Source: Bradyrhizobium xenonodulans (GTDB taxonomy: Bacteria; Pseudomonadota; Alphaproteobacteria; Rhizobiales; Xanthobacteraceae). From it: a stretch of 64,000 nucleotides of DNA. Under the pieces are notes generated by a model. It saw only the letters and a list, made by a program, of their open reading frames with translations, made no database searches and had not been told where the DNA came from. The stretch covers positions 5,672,501 to 5,736,500 of the forward strand of contig NZ_CP089391.1 in assembly GCF_027594865.1 (NCBI RefSeq). Direction: 5' to 3'. Positions 54,135 to 63,509 of the stretch are shown here, piece after piece (position 1 is the stretch's first letter; every line of letters begins with the position of its first letter). The translations under genes and the position numbers were made by a program.

Positions 54135-55694
54135 ATGCCGTCACACCCGTTCGCCGTTAGTCCCGTGTCATCCGCAAAGGAGAACCATCATCCGACGCCC
54201 GGCCTGTCGCGCAGCGCCGTCTTGCGCGCAAGATCCGTCTGCGTTGCGCTGATGCTGACCGGTGCATTGGCTGGCTGCGCGGTCGGCCCGGATTATGGTG
54301 GCCCGCCCAGGCCGGACTTGCCCTCGCACTGGAGCAGCAAGACCGCTTCGCATCGCGACGCCGGCAAGCTCGATCGCTGGTGGCTGCGCCTGCGCGATCC
54401 CCTGCTCAACCGGCTGATCGAAGAGGCCGTCCAGGCCAACCCCGACGTCGCGAAGGCGAAAGCGGTCGTGCGCGAGGCGCGCGCCACGTTGCAGCAGACC
54501 GCCGCAGGCCTGTTTCCGTCCGTGAGCGGGACGGCCTCGGTCACGAACAACAAGACCAGCGCTTCCTCCTCTTCCGCCCTCGTCGACAGCGCCCCCTACA
54601 CGCTGCACCAGGCGAGCTTCGATTCGAGCTGGGAGCTCGATCTGTTCGGCGGCACGCAGCGAAGCATCGAGGCGGCGCTGCGCGGCGAGCAGTCCAGTGA
54701 AGAGGATCTGCGCGACAGCCTCGTCACGCTGATCGGCGACGTCGCCGCCTATTACGTCGAGGCGCGCGGCTATCAGGCACGGATCGCGCTCGCGCAGCGC
54801 ACCTCGGTCTCGCAGCGCGACACCGAAAAGCTCACCCGCAGCAAATACGAGGCCGGCAGCGGCAATGCCGTCGATCTCGCCAAGGCCACCGCGCAGGCCG
54901 CCAGCACCGAGGCGAACGTGCCCACCTATCAGGCCGCGCTCGCGGCCGATATCCACCGGCTCGGAATCCTGCTCGGGCGGCCGCCAAACGGTGTTGCCTC
55001 GCTGCTGGCGCAGTCCGCACCCGTGCCTGCGCCGCGCATGCCACTGCCGACGGGGCTGCCCGCCGATCTCCTCCTGAGCCGGCCCGACGTCGCCAGCGCC
55101 GAGCGCAAGCTGGCGCAGGCGACCGCCAAGATCGGCGAGGCTGAAGCCGACCGCTACCCCGCGGTGTCGTTGACCGGTTCGGTCGGCACCTCTGCGCTGC
55201 GCACCGGCGATCTCGCAAAATATTCCAGCGTGAGCTGGTCGGTCGGGCCCTCGGTGACGGTGCCGGTGTTCGATGCCGGCAAGCGCCAGGCGGCGGTCAG
55301 GATTGCCGAAGCGCAGCGCGACCAGGCCTTCGCGACGTTCCATTCGACCCTGCTCACCGCGCTCGAAGACGTCGAGAACGCGCTGGTCTCGCTGTCGCGC
55401 GAACGGGTGCGCGCCACCAAGCTCACGGAGGCGGCCAAGAACTACCGCGAGGCCGCGCGACTGTCGCGATCTCTGTTCGAGACCGGCAGCGCCAGCTTCA
55501 TCGACGTGCTGGACGCCGAACGCTCACTCTACTCGGCTGAGGACTCGCTGATCCAGAGCAAGGTGTCGGCGGCCAAGGACTACATTTCCCTCGCAAAAGC
55601 GCTCGGCGGCGGCTGGACTGATCCGGTCGACATCTCGACGCCGATCATCGTGGACGCCAACACGGGACCTCACTGGCGGGAGACGGTCAAGTGA
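54135..55694 (+). CDS. NodT-family outer-membrane efflux lipoprotein (TolC-like)
   Basis: A 519-residue outer-membrane channel of a tripartite pump. The lipobox LTGALAGC puts the lipidated Cys near residue 48, followed by AVGPDYGGPP, typical of the NodT group. Two repeats of the TolC-like coiled-coil fold follow (NPDVAKAKAVVREARATLQQ, and again near SRPDVASAERKLAQATAKIGEAEADRYP). The start ATG 54135 is upstream of an unusually long n-region, so a later start is possible. It overlaps the adaptor gene by 4 bases. Confidence 0.93.
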   Translation: MPSHPFAVSPVSSAKENHHPTPGLSRSAVLRARSVCVALMLTGALAGCAVGPDYGGPPRPDLPSHWSSKTASHRDAGKLDRWWLRLRDPLLNRLIEEAVQANPDVAKAKAVVREARATLQQTAAGLFPSVSGTASVTNNKTSASSSSALVDSAPYTLHQASFDSSWELDLFGGTQRSIEAALRGEQSSEEDLRDSLVTLIGDVAAYYVEARGYQARIALAQRTSVSQRDTEKLTRSKYEAGSGNAVDLAKATAQAASTEANVPTYQAALAADIHRLGILLGRPPNGVASLLAQSAPVPAPRMPLPTGLPADLLLSRPDVASAERKLAQATAKIGEAEADRYPAVSLTGSVGTSALRTGDLAKYSSVSWSVGPSVTVPVFDAGKRQAAVRIAEAQRDQAFATFHSTLLTALEDVENALVSLSRERVRATKLTEAAKNYREAARLSRSLFETGSASFIDVLDAERSLYSAEDSLIQSKVSAAKDYISLAKALGGGWTDPVDISTPIIVDANTGPHWRETVK

Positions 55695-56929
55695 CTGCTA
55701 TCATCACCGCCAAGCGGCTGAAGCTCGCCGCCGCAATTGTTGCCGTCGTGGCGACGGGGGTCGTCGCGGCCACGCGTTTCCCGGGCACGTCGAACAAGGC
55801 GCAATCCTATATCACGGCGTCCGTCACCGTCGGCGATCTGCGCGAGGAAGTGCTTGCCAGCGGCACGCTCAAGCCGGCGCGGCTGACCGCCGTTGGCGCG
55901 CAGGTGTCGGGCCGGATCACCGCGCTCAACGTGCGGGTCGGCGACCGCGTCAAGGCCGGCGACGTCATCGCCCAGATCGATCCCGTCACCAAGCAGAACG
56001 ATTTGCGCAGTTCCGAGGCTTCGCTGAAGAACTATCGCGCGCAGAAGGACGAGAAGGAGGCTGCGCTGGTGCTGGCCGAAGCCAATCTGGCGCGCCAGCA
56101 GGCGACATTGGCGCAGCGGGCGACGTCACGCAGCGATTTCGACAGCGCGGACTCGACCGTGCGCCAGACCCGTGCGCAGATCGTCGCCCTGGAGGCCCTG
56201 ATCGTGGGGGCCGAAGCCAGCGTCGAAACGGCCAGGGTCAACCTCGAATACACCCGTATCACCGCCCCGATCGACGGCACGGTGCTGGCGACCGTGGTGC
56301 AGGAGGGGCAGACGGTCAACGCGGTGCAGTCCGCGCCGACCATCGTCGTGCTCGGCCAGCTCGAGACGATGACGGTGCGGGCAGAGATCTCCGAGGCCGA
56401 CATCGTCAAGGTCAGGCCGGGGCAATCGCTTTACTTCACCATTCTCGGCGATCAGGACCATCGCTACGAGGCCCGGCTGGAGCAGATCGAACCCGCGCCC
56501 GAATCGATCAAGAACGACGCCAGCTTCTCCTCGACCACGACGTCGAGTTCGAGCTCCAGCACGAGCTCGTCGAGCTCGACCAGCACGGCGATCTACTACA
56601 TCGGCGTCTTCAACGTCCCCAACAAGGGTCTGTCGCTGCGGACCTACATGACCGCGGAGGTGCACATCGTCACCGGCGAGGCCAAGCGAGTGAAGGTGAT
56701 CCCGGCGCTGGCGGTCATGCGGAAATCCGATGGCCGCAGCACGGTGCGCACCCTCAGCACGTCGGGTGACGTCAGCGAGCGCGAGGTCAAAATCGGCCTC
56801 AACGATCGCACCACCGTCGAGATCAGATCGGGTCTCGACGAGGGCGAACGGGTCGTCACCGGAGAGGCCAACGAGCAGACCGCATCACGCGGCATGCCGG
56901 GCGGTCCGCCGGGAGGGGGAGGTCCCTGA
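55691..56929 (+). CDS. macA: MacA-like periplasmic adaptor with poly-serine insert
   Basis: A 412-residue membrane-fusion protein linking MacB to the outer-membrane channel. An N-terminal membrane anchor (about residues 10-28) is followed by a lipoyl half-motif (VGAQVSGRITALNVRVGDRVKAGDVIAQID), a coiled-coil hairpin (about 103-183), the second lipoyl half, and a beta-barrel. Residues 278-299 are almost only Ser and Thr, an inserted linker in the barrel or membrane-proximal part. It starts at GTG 55691, overlapping the NodT stop. The C-terminus is Gly/Pro rich. Confidence 0.92.
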   Translation: MTAIITAKRLKLAAAIVAVVATGVVAATRFPGTSNKAQSYITASVTVGDLREEVLASGTLKPARLTAVGAQVSGRITALNVRVGDRVKAGDVIAQIDPVTKQNDLRSSEASLKNYRAQKDEKEAALVLAEANLARQQATLAQRATSRSDFDSADSTVRQTRAQIVALEALIVGAEASVETARVNLEYTRITAPIDGTVLATVVQEGQTVNAVQSAPTIVVLGQLETMTVRAEISEADIVKVRPGQSLYFTILGDQDHRYEARLEQIEPAPESIKNDASFSSTTTSSSSSSTSSSSSTSTAIYYIGVFNVPNKGLSLRTYMTAEVHIVTGEAKRVKVIPALAVMRKSDGRSTVRTLSTSGDVSEREVKIGLNDRTTVEIRSGLDEGERVVTGEANEQTASRGMPGGPPGGGGP

Positions 56930-56930
56930 C

Positions 56931-58892
56931 ATGACCGATCCGATCATCGCGCTCGAAAATGTCCGGCGGGAGTTCACGGCCGGCGACACCCAGGTGGTCG
57001 CCCTCGACGATCTGTCGCTGAGCATCCTGCCGGGCGAGATGGTCGCGATCATCGGTCAGTCCGGATCTGGCAAGTCGACGCTGCTCAACATCCTCGGCTG
57101 TCTCGACCGTCCGACGTCGGGCGCCTATCGCGTCGCCGGCAAGAACGTCTCCGAGCTGGATGCGGACGCGTTGGCGGCGCTGCGCCGCGAGCATTTCGGC
57201 TTCATCTTCCAGCGTTACAATCTGCTCGGCGACCTCTCGGCCGCCGCGAATGTCGAGATCCCCGCCGTCTACGCCGGCATCAATGCGCGCGAACGCCGCA
57301 CGCGCGCGAATGGGCTGCTCGAGCGGCTGGGCGTCGCGACCCGAGGCGGCCATCGCCCCAACCAGCTCTCCGGCGGCCAGCAGCAGCGCGTCTCGATCGC
57401 CCGCGCCCTGATCAACGGCGCCGAGGTCATCCTGGCGGACGAGCCGACCGGCGCGCTCGACCGGCGCAGCGGCGAGGAGGTCCTGAAGATCCTGAAGGAG
57501 CTGCATCGCGAGGGGCGGACGATCATCATCGTCACCCACGATGCCGATGTCGCCGCCCGCGCCGAACGGATCATCGAGTTGCGGGACGGCCAGATCGTCG
57601 CCGACCGCCGCACGGAGGCGGCGGGCGTATCAGAGCCGACGGCTCCGGTCGCCCGAACCACATGGGACAGCGGTGCCGGCTGGTCCGGCGCATTGGGGCG
57701 TTTGCGAGAAGCATCGCGGATGGCGCTGGTGGCGATGGCCGCGCACCGGCTTCGCGCCTTCCTGACCATGCTCGGCATCATCATCGGCATCGCCGCGGTG
57801 TCGTCCGTCGTCGCGCTCGGCAACGCCTCCCAGCGCAAGGTGCTGTCCGATATCGCAAGCCTTGGCACCAACACGATCGAGGTGTTCCCGGGCAAGGATT
57901 TCGGCGACGCCCGCGCCGGCAAGATCAAGACGCTGGTGCTCGACGATGCCCGCGCGCTCGACCGGCAGAGTTTCATTGCCGGCGTCACGCCGACGGTCTC
58001 GACCAGCACCACCGTCCGCTACCGCGGCAACGAGTCCAACGTGCTGGTGAACGGCGTCGGCGAGAGCTACTTCCAGGTCAAGGGCGCCAAGCTCGCGAAG
58101 GGACGCCTGTTCGATACCGACGCCGTCCGCAACATCGAACGGCAGGCCGTCATCGACGACAACACCCGCAAGACGTTCTTCGCCGACGATCAGACCGCAG
58201 GGATCGGCCGCGTCATCTGGCTCGGCAAGGTGCCCTGCCGCATCGTCGGCGTCATCGCCCAGCAGCAGGGCGGATTCGGCTCGAACCAGAACCTGTCGGT
58301 CTACCTGCCCTACACCACCGTGCAGGCGCAGTTCACCGGCGACCACGCGCTTCGCAGCGTCCTGCTCCGGATCAGCGATGAGGTCTCGACCAATCTGGCG
58401 CAGGACGCGGTCACCACGCTGCTGACGCAGCGGCACAACACCCGGGATTTCGTCATCCTCAACACCGACGATATCCGACGCACCATCACCAGCACGACGC
58501 AGACGCTGGCGTTCCTCGTGGCCGCGATTGCGGTGATTTCGCTGATCGTCGGCGGCATCGGCGTCATGAACATCATGCTGGTGTCCGTCTCCGAGCGGAT
58601 CAGCGAGATCGGCGTACGCATGGCGGTCGGCGCCCGGCGCAGCGACATCCTCCAGCAGTTCCTGGTGGAGGCGACCCTGATCTCGTCGATCGGCGGCATC
58701 GCCGGCATTCTCGTCGCGATCCTGCTCGGCACCGCCATCAACATCGCGATGCCGGGCTTCCAGGTCAGCTATTCGCTGTTCTCGATCGGCGCGGCGTTCC
58801 TGACCTCGACCGGAATCGGGGTCGCGTTCGGCTTTTTCCCGGCCCGCCGCGCCGCCTTCCTCGACCCCGTGGTGGCGCTGAGCCGTGACTGA
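56931..58892 (+). CDS. macB: MacB-type ABC transporter, ATPase-permease fusion
   Basis: A 653-residue protein. The N-terminal ATPase has Walker A GQSGSGKST (residues 42-50), signature LSGGQQQR and Walker B ILADEP followed by TGALD. The C-terminal half has the MacB fold: one membrane segment (FLTMLGIIIGIAAVSSVVAL), a large periplasmic domain, and three further segments ending with FGFFPARRAAFLDPVVAL. Members of this family export macrolides, peptides, lipoproteins or toxins by mechanotransmission. A very strong GGGAGGGGGAGG lies before the ATG. It forms the tripartite pump with the two genes before it. Confidence 0.95.
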   Translation: MTDPIIALENVRREFTAGDTQVVALDDLSLSILPGEMVAIIGQSGSGKSTLLNILGCLDRPTSGAYRVAGKNVSELDADALAALRREHFGFIFQRYNLLGDLSAAANVEIPAVYAGINARERRTRANGLLERLGVATRGGHRPNQLSGGQQQRVSIARALINGAEVILADEPTGALDRRSGEEVLKILKELHREGRTIIIVTHDADVAARAERIIELRDGQIVADRRTEAAGVSEPTAPVARTTWDSGAGWSGALGRLREASRMALVAMAAHRLRAFLTMLGIIIGIAAVSSVVALGNASQRKVLSDIASLGTNTIEVFPGKDFGDARAGKIKTLVLDDARALDRQSFIAGVTPTVSTSTTVRYRGNESNVLVNGVGESYFQVKGAKLAKGRLFDTDAVRNIERQAVIDDNTRKTFFADDQTAGIGRVIWLGKVPCRIVGVIAQQQGGFGSNQNLSVYLPYTTVQAQFTGDHALRSVLLRISDEVSTNLAQDAVTTLLTQRHNTRDFVILNTDDIRRTITSTTQTLAFLVAAIAVISLIVGGIGVMNIMLVSVSERISEIGVRMAVGARRSDILQQFLVEATLISSIGGIAGILVAILLGTAINIAMPGFQVSYSLFSIGAAFLTSTGIGVAFGFFPARRAAFLDPVVALSRD

Positions 58893-58982
58893 CCCTAGGA
58901 TTGCACCATGACCGTAGCTCTTCGGACGAGACAATCGTCCGCAAATCGACCAACGATCGGTAATCCCGATGCGATCTCAATC

Positions 58983-59696
58983 ATGACCAATGGCACGCAG
59001 AACATCCTGGTCGTCGAGGACGACCAGCAGACCCGCGAGCTGATCGCGCGCTATCTGCGCGATCACAAATTCGCGGTCGCCGCCGTCACCAACGGCAAGG
59101 AGATGGACCGCTATCTGTCACAGAACCGGGCCGACCTGATCGTGCTCGACCTGATGCTGCCCGGCGAGGACGGCCTCAGCCTCTGCCGCCGCGTGCGCAT
59201 GGAGTCCATGACGCCGATCATCATCCTCACCGCGAAGGGCGAGGATCTCGATCGCATCCTCGGCCTCGAAATGGGCGCCGACGACTATCTGCCCAAACCG
59301 TTCAACCCGCGCGAGCTGCTCGCCAGGATCAACGCGGTCCTGCGCCGGCAAGCGAGCGGCCTTGCGACCAGCTCCACCGCGACGCGCCTCAAATTCCAGG
59401 GCTGGATCATCGATCTTCGCTTGCGGGAACTGCGCGACCCCGAAGGCGCGCAGGTGCCGCTGACGAGCGCCGAGTTCGATCTGCTGCAAGCCTTCTGCGA
59501 GCGGGCCGGCCGCATTCTGACCCGGGACAGCCTTCTCAACATGACGCGCGGCCGTCCCGGCGGTGGTTTTGGCCGCAGCATCGACGTGCTGGTCAGCCGG
59601 CTCCGCCGCAAGCTCGACAGAACGGAAGGGACGTCCGTGATCAAGACCGTCCGCACCGGCGGCTACATCTTCACGCCGGTGGTGGAGGAAGCATGA
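58983..59696 (+). CDS. OmpR-family response regulator
   Basis: A 237-residue regulator. The receiver domain has acidic residues in VVEDD (residues 10-14), phospho-acceptor Asp56 (VLDLMLPGEDG) and the conserved Lys in YLPKPFNPREL. A winged-helix DNA-binding domain forms the C-terminal 100 residues (RSIDVLVSRLRRKLD). ATG 58983 was chosen; an upstream ATG at 58908 would add a 25-residue polar lead. It overlaps the kinase gene by 4 bases and most likely controls the pump genes before it. Confidence 0.92.
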   Translation: MTNGTQNILVVEDDQQTRELIARYLRDHKFAVAAVTNGKEMDRYLSQNRADLIVLDLMLPGEDGLSLCRRVRMESMTPIIILTAKGEDLDRILGLEMGADDYLPKPFNPRELLARINAVLRRQASGLATSSTATRLKFQGWIIDLRLRELRDPEGAQVPLTSAEFDLLQAFCERAGRILTRDSLLNMTRGRPGGGFGRSIDVLVSRLRRKLDRTEGTSVIKTVRTGGYIFTPVVEEA

Positions 59697-61021
59697 GCCG
59701 CCTCGCCGACATCGTCGCGCTGTTCAGCTTCAGGCGGATCAGCGGCCAGATCGCGGCCCTGATCCTGGTCTCGCTGATCCTGATCCACGTCCTGGTCGCC
59801 GGATATTTTCTGCTCAACCGGCCGAAGATTCTGGCGGACAGGCCGCTCGAGCAATTTGCGCTGATCGTTCAGATCATCGCCAACACACCACAAGCCGAAC
59901 GAGCGCTTGTCCTGGAGAACGTCAGCCGGACCTTTCCCGGGTTGAAACTCCAATTGCGAGAAGGCGTTTCCGCCTCCGCCGTGCCGTTGCCGGAGCGGAC
60001 GCTGAACGTTCCCTCGCCGCTCGACGGCGAAGTTGACCTCATTCGCGGCAGCACGTCGGAAGACGATCGCGTGTGGTTCCACCTGTCGAAGGACGACGTG
60101 CTCGAAGCCACGATCGGATCGCCCAAGATTCCGGCCTTCGTCAGCGGCCTCTGGACCTCGACGCTGCTGTTCCTGGTGGCGAGCATGACGCTGCTGGGCG
60201 CCTGGGCCGGCCGCGCACTCTCCGCGCCTCTGTCGGCCTTCGCGCGGGCGGCTGAAAGCTTCAGCCTGAACGGAACGTCTGCGCCGCTCTCCGAAACCGG
60301 GCCCGAGGAGATCAAATCCACGGCGCGGGCGCTCAACCGGATGCGCGAGCGCATCACCGCGCTGATGAACGACCGAACCCGCATGCTCGCGGCCATCAGC
60401 CATGATCTGCGCACGCCGATCACGCGGCTGCGGCTGCGCTCGGAATATATCGAGGATCCGACACAGCGCACGCAAACCGTGCGCGACCTCGACCAGATGC
60501 AGTCGATGCTCGAGTCGGTTTTGTCGCTGCTGCGCAATCAAAGCCCGGTCAAGCCGACGCTGGTGGACGTTGCCGCGCTGCTCCAAATGGTCTGCGAGCA
60601 ATTTTCGGATTCCGGATTTGCCGTGACTTATACCGGCCCGGACCGGGCCACCTTCATCCTGCGGCCCGACGAGATGATCCGCGCGGTCACCAACATCGTC
60701 CAGAACGCAACGCGTTTCGGAACCCGGGTCGACGTCGCGTTGCTGGTGACCGGGGACCAGCTGGTCATCGATGTCTTCGACGATGGACCTGGCATTCCCG
60801 ATGACAGGAAAGCGGCGATGCTGGAGCCGTTCGTACGGGGCGAGGAAGCCCGTACCATGGACGAGACCGCGGGCTTTGGCCTGGGTCTCTCGATCGCGCA
60901 GGCGATCGTGACCGCGCATGACGGAACGCTGCTGCTGCTCGACAACGAGCCAAAGGGCCTGCACGTTCGCTTGCAGCTCTCGAGCGCACCCTGCGACAAT
61001 TCGGGCATGCCTCGGACATAA
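59693..61021 (+). CDS. Sensor histidine kinase
   Basis: A 442-residue inner-membrane kinase. Membrane segments at about 18-41 and 150-172 enclose a periplasmic sensor region of about 110 residues; a HAMP region follows. The phospho-accepting His237 is in AAISHDLRTPITRLR. ATP-binding boxes are NIVQNAT, DDGPGIP and GFGLGLSIAQAI. It pairs with the overlapping response regulator gene. The signal is unknown, plausibly an envelope stress or the pump substrate. Confidence 0.93.
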   Translation: MSRLADIVALFSFRRISGQIAALILVSLILIHVLVAGYFLLNRPKILADRPLEQFALIVQIIANTPQAERALVLENVSRTFPGLKLQLREGVSASAVPLPERTLNVPSPLDGEVDLIRGSTSEDDRVWFHLSKDDVLEATIGSPKIPAFVSGLWTSTLLFLVASMTLLGAWAGRALSAPLSAFARAAESFSLNGTSAPLSETGPEEIKSTARALNRMRERITALMNDRTRMLAAISHDLRTPITRLRLRSEYIEDPTQRTQTVRDLDQMQSMLESVLSLLRNQSPVKPTLVDVAALLQMVCEQFSDSGFAVTYTGPDRATFILRPDEMIRAVTNIVQNATRFGTRVDVALLVTGDQLVIDVFDDGPGIPDDRKAAMLEPFVRGEEARTMDETAGFGLGLSIAQAIVTAHDGTLLLLDNEPKGLHVRLQLSSAPCDNSGMPRT

Positions 61022-61077
61022 AGGCGCGGTATTCCTCGGGCTTATCGTCCGCCCCGCCTCTGTCCCCCGGAGTTCCC

Positions 61078-62217
61078 ATGTCTTCTGCCGACCGGCCGGC
61101 GACGCGCCTTGCGACGCGGCTCGCCTTCCTCGTCGCGGGCTTCGGCACCGCGTGCTGGGCTCCGCTGGTGCCGTTCGCGAAGACGCGGCTCGGCGTGGAC
61201 GACGGCGTGCTCGGATTGCTGCTGCTCAGCCTCGGCATCGGTTCGGTCGTCGCGATGCTCGTGACCGGCATCATGAGTGCGCGCTACGGCAGCAAGCCGA
61301 TCATCATCGCGGGCGGGCTCGGTCTGGCGCTGGTGCTGCCGCTGCTGGCGGTCGCGAGCACGCCGGCCGCGCTGGCGCTGGCGCTGCTCGCGTTCGGTGC
61401 CGCACTCGGCTCCATCGACGTCGCCATGAACATCCACGCCGTCGAGGTGGAGCGTGCCGCGGGACGTCCGCTGATGTCGGGCTTCCACGCGCTGTTCAGC
61501 ATCGGCGGCTTTGCCGGATCGGCCCTGATGACCGCGCTGCTGTCGCTGCAACTCGGCGCGTTCGCCTGCACGCTGATCTGCGCCGTGCTGATGCTGATCG
61601 CGATGCTGGTCACCTCACCGCGCCTGCTTCGCTCCGTGCAGGTCCAGGACGGACCGCTGTTCGTGCTGCCGCACGGCTCCGTGCTCCTGCTCGCGCTGCT
61701 CGGCGCCATCACCTTCCTGGTCGAAGGCGCGATGCTGGACTGGGGCGCGCTGCTCGTCATCGGCGCGGGCCTCGTCTCCGAGGCGCAGGGCGGCATCGGC
61801 TACATGGTGTTCTCGATCGCGATGACGGTCGGGCGGCTCGGCGGCGACGCCGTCGTCGCACGCATCGGCGACCGCACGACATTGGTGTGGGGAAGCCTCA
61901 TCGCCATCGCGGGTTTTGCGGTGCTGCTCACGGCGCCCATCGCAATGGTCGCCATCGGCGGCTTCCTGCTGATCGGCCTCGGCGCGTCGAACCTCGTGCC
62001 GGTGCTGTTCCGCCGGGCGGCGCGGCAGACGGTGATGCCGACCGGGCTTGCCGTCGCGGCGATCACGACCGCGGGCTATGCAGGGATTCTGGTCGGCCCC
62101 GCCGGTATCGGCTTCGTCGCACGTCTTGGCGGACTGCCGGCGGCATTCTGGCTGCTGGCCGCGCTGATGTGTCTCGTCACGCTGTCTGCGCGCATCGTGA
62201 CGCGCACCGACGCCTGA
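61078..62217 (+). CDS. MFS transporter
   Basis: A 379-residue protein with 11-12 hydrophobic segments. The motif GIMSARYGSKPIIIAGG between segments 2 and 3 is the MFS loop (GxxxDR-like), and a weaker copy (RIGDRTTLVWGS) lies in the second half. A compact, loop-poor layout resembles sugar- or drug-exporting members of the FucP/YbjJ type. It starts 57 bases after the kinase gene, so it may be an extra gene of the operon or independent. Substrate unknown. Confidence 0.87.
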   Translation: MSSADRPATRLATRLAFLVAGFGTACWAPLVPFAKTRLGVDDGVLGLLLLSLGIGSVVAMLVTGIMSARYGSKPIIIAGGLGLALVLPLLAVASTPAALALALLAFGAALGSIDVAMNIHAVEVERAAGRPLMSGFHALFSIGGFAGSALMTALLSLQLGAFACTLICAVLMLIAMLVTSPRLLRSVQVQDGPLFVLPHGSVLLLALLGAITFLVEGAMLDWGALLVIGAGLVSEAQGGIGYMVFSIAMTVGRLGGDAVVARIGDRTTLVWGSLIAIAGFAVLLTAPIAMVAIGGFLLIGLGASNLVPVLFRRAARQTVMPTGLAVAAITTAGYAGILVGPAGIGFVARLGGLPAAFWLLAALMCLVTLSARIVTRTDA

Positions 62218-62223
62218 GCGGCC

Positions 62224-63213
62224 TCACAAATTGCCGAGCCCGATCGATTTGATCAGGGGCGCTAGGCTCGCCGATGTCGCCTCGACGATGCGCTGGAATT
62301 TGTCCGGGCTCGAATCATTGTCCGGCTCCATGCCCTGGGCACGGTAGCTGGCCTGAAGCTCCGGATCGGCCATGGCAAGGCGCGTCGCCTGTGCGATCCG
62401 GTCGATGATCGCATCCCCGGTGTCCTTGGGCGCAAAGATGCCGAACCATCCCTCATAGCGGAGATCCGGCATGCCGGATTCGACGGCGGTCGGAATCGCC
62501 GGCGCCCCGCTCAGCCGCCTCTCGGTGGTGACCGCCAGCAGCCTGACTTTCCCGGCGTGCGCCAGTTGCTGCAACTGAACAGACATGACGGCGATGACGA
62601 GCGAGATCTGGCCACTGACGAGGTCGTTGGTCGCCTGCGCAATGCCCCGATACGGAATGTGGACGATGTCCAGCGAACCAGCCTGCTGCTTGAAGGATTC
62701 GCCGACCAGATGATTTCCGGTGGCGATGCCGGGTGTCCCGTAGGACAGCTTTCCCGGATTGGCCTTCGCGTGGGCGATCAGCTCGCGCAGGTCTGCGGCC
62801 GGCACCGACGGATGGACGGCAAAGACCAGCGCGCTGTTGATCAGGCGGTAGACGGCGCGGAAATCGCCGACGGCATAACCGGGATTCGCCGACGTCAGGG
62901 GAATGATGACTTGCGTGCTGCCGTTGCCGAGCAACAGCGAATAGCCGTCGGGCTCCTCGCGCGCGACCGCCGCGGTGCCGATCGCGCCGCCCGCCCCGCC
63001 AATATATTCGACGAAGGTCGGCCCGAGCAGCGACGACATCTTGTCGACCCAGGGACGGCCGATCTGGTCGCCCGATCCGCCGGCGCCATAGGGAATCACG
63101 AGGCGAATGGGGCGGGACGGATAATCGGCGGCTTGCCCGCTGCGCGAAAGAGCCGCCAGCGCCGCTGCGCCCGAGAACGCATGGACCAATTGTCGCCGCG
63201 AGAGGGAAGGCAT
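62224..63213 (-). CDS. Bug/TctC-family periplasmic binding protein, Tat-exported
   Basis: A 329-residue receptor. LSRRQLVHAFSGAAAL at the N-terminus is a twin-arginine signal. Family blocks are RLVIPYGAGGSGDQIGRPW, YIGGAGGAIGTAAVA and EEPDGYSLLLG. ATG 63213 was preferred over one at 63240 because it places the arginines correctly. There are no adjacent membrane partners. It is only distantly similar to the Bug protein at 12007. It is convergent with the MFS gene (6-base gap). Confidence 0.9.
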   Translation of the reverse strand: MPSLSRRQLVHAFSGAAALAALSRSGQAADYPSRPIRLVIPYGAGGSGDQIGRPWVDKMSSLLGPTFVEYIGGAGGAIGTAAVAREEPDGYSLLLGNGSTQVIIPLTSANPGYAVGDFRAVYRLINSALVFAVHPSVPAADLRELIAHAKANPGKLSYGTPGIATGNHLVGESFKQQAGSLDIVHIPYRGIAQATNDLVSGQISLVIAVMSVQLQQLAHAGKVRLLAVTTERRLSGAPAIPTAVESGMPDLRYEGWFGIFAPKDTGDAIIDRIAQATRLAMADPELQASYRAQGMEPDNDSSPDKFQRIVEATSASLAPLIKSIGLGNL

Positions 63214-63509
63214 GATCGAATTCCGGAAGTCGGTGGTCACAGTCGAGGCGGGACCGGCTCCCGGACCATCTCATCGCAGCGATCCGCGACCGCCGTCAAT
63301 GCCCCATCCGGGTGAGAGGCCCGGGGCCATCGCTCCGGATGCGGCTCTAAGCCATTCCTTTTCAAGCATTTTTCAGCGGATCGACCGACCCACGCCGCCT
63401 GCGCAGGGCTGCCGGCCAGGCCCACTGCTTTCGGCCAGTTTACTGTACGCCTCGTTCTGATAGACCAGAAAGAAATACCTTTTGACTCCCGTTGAGGGGG
63501 CAATGGCGC

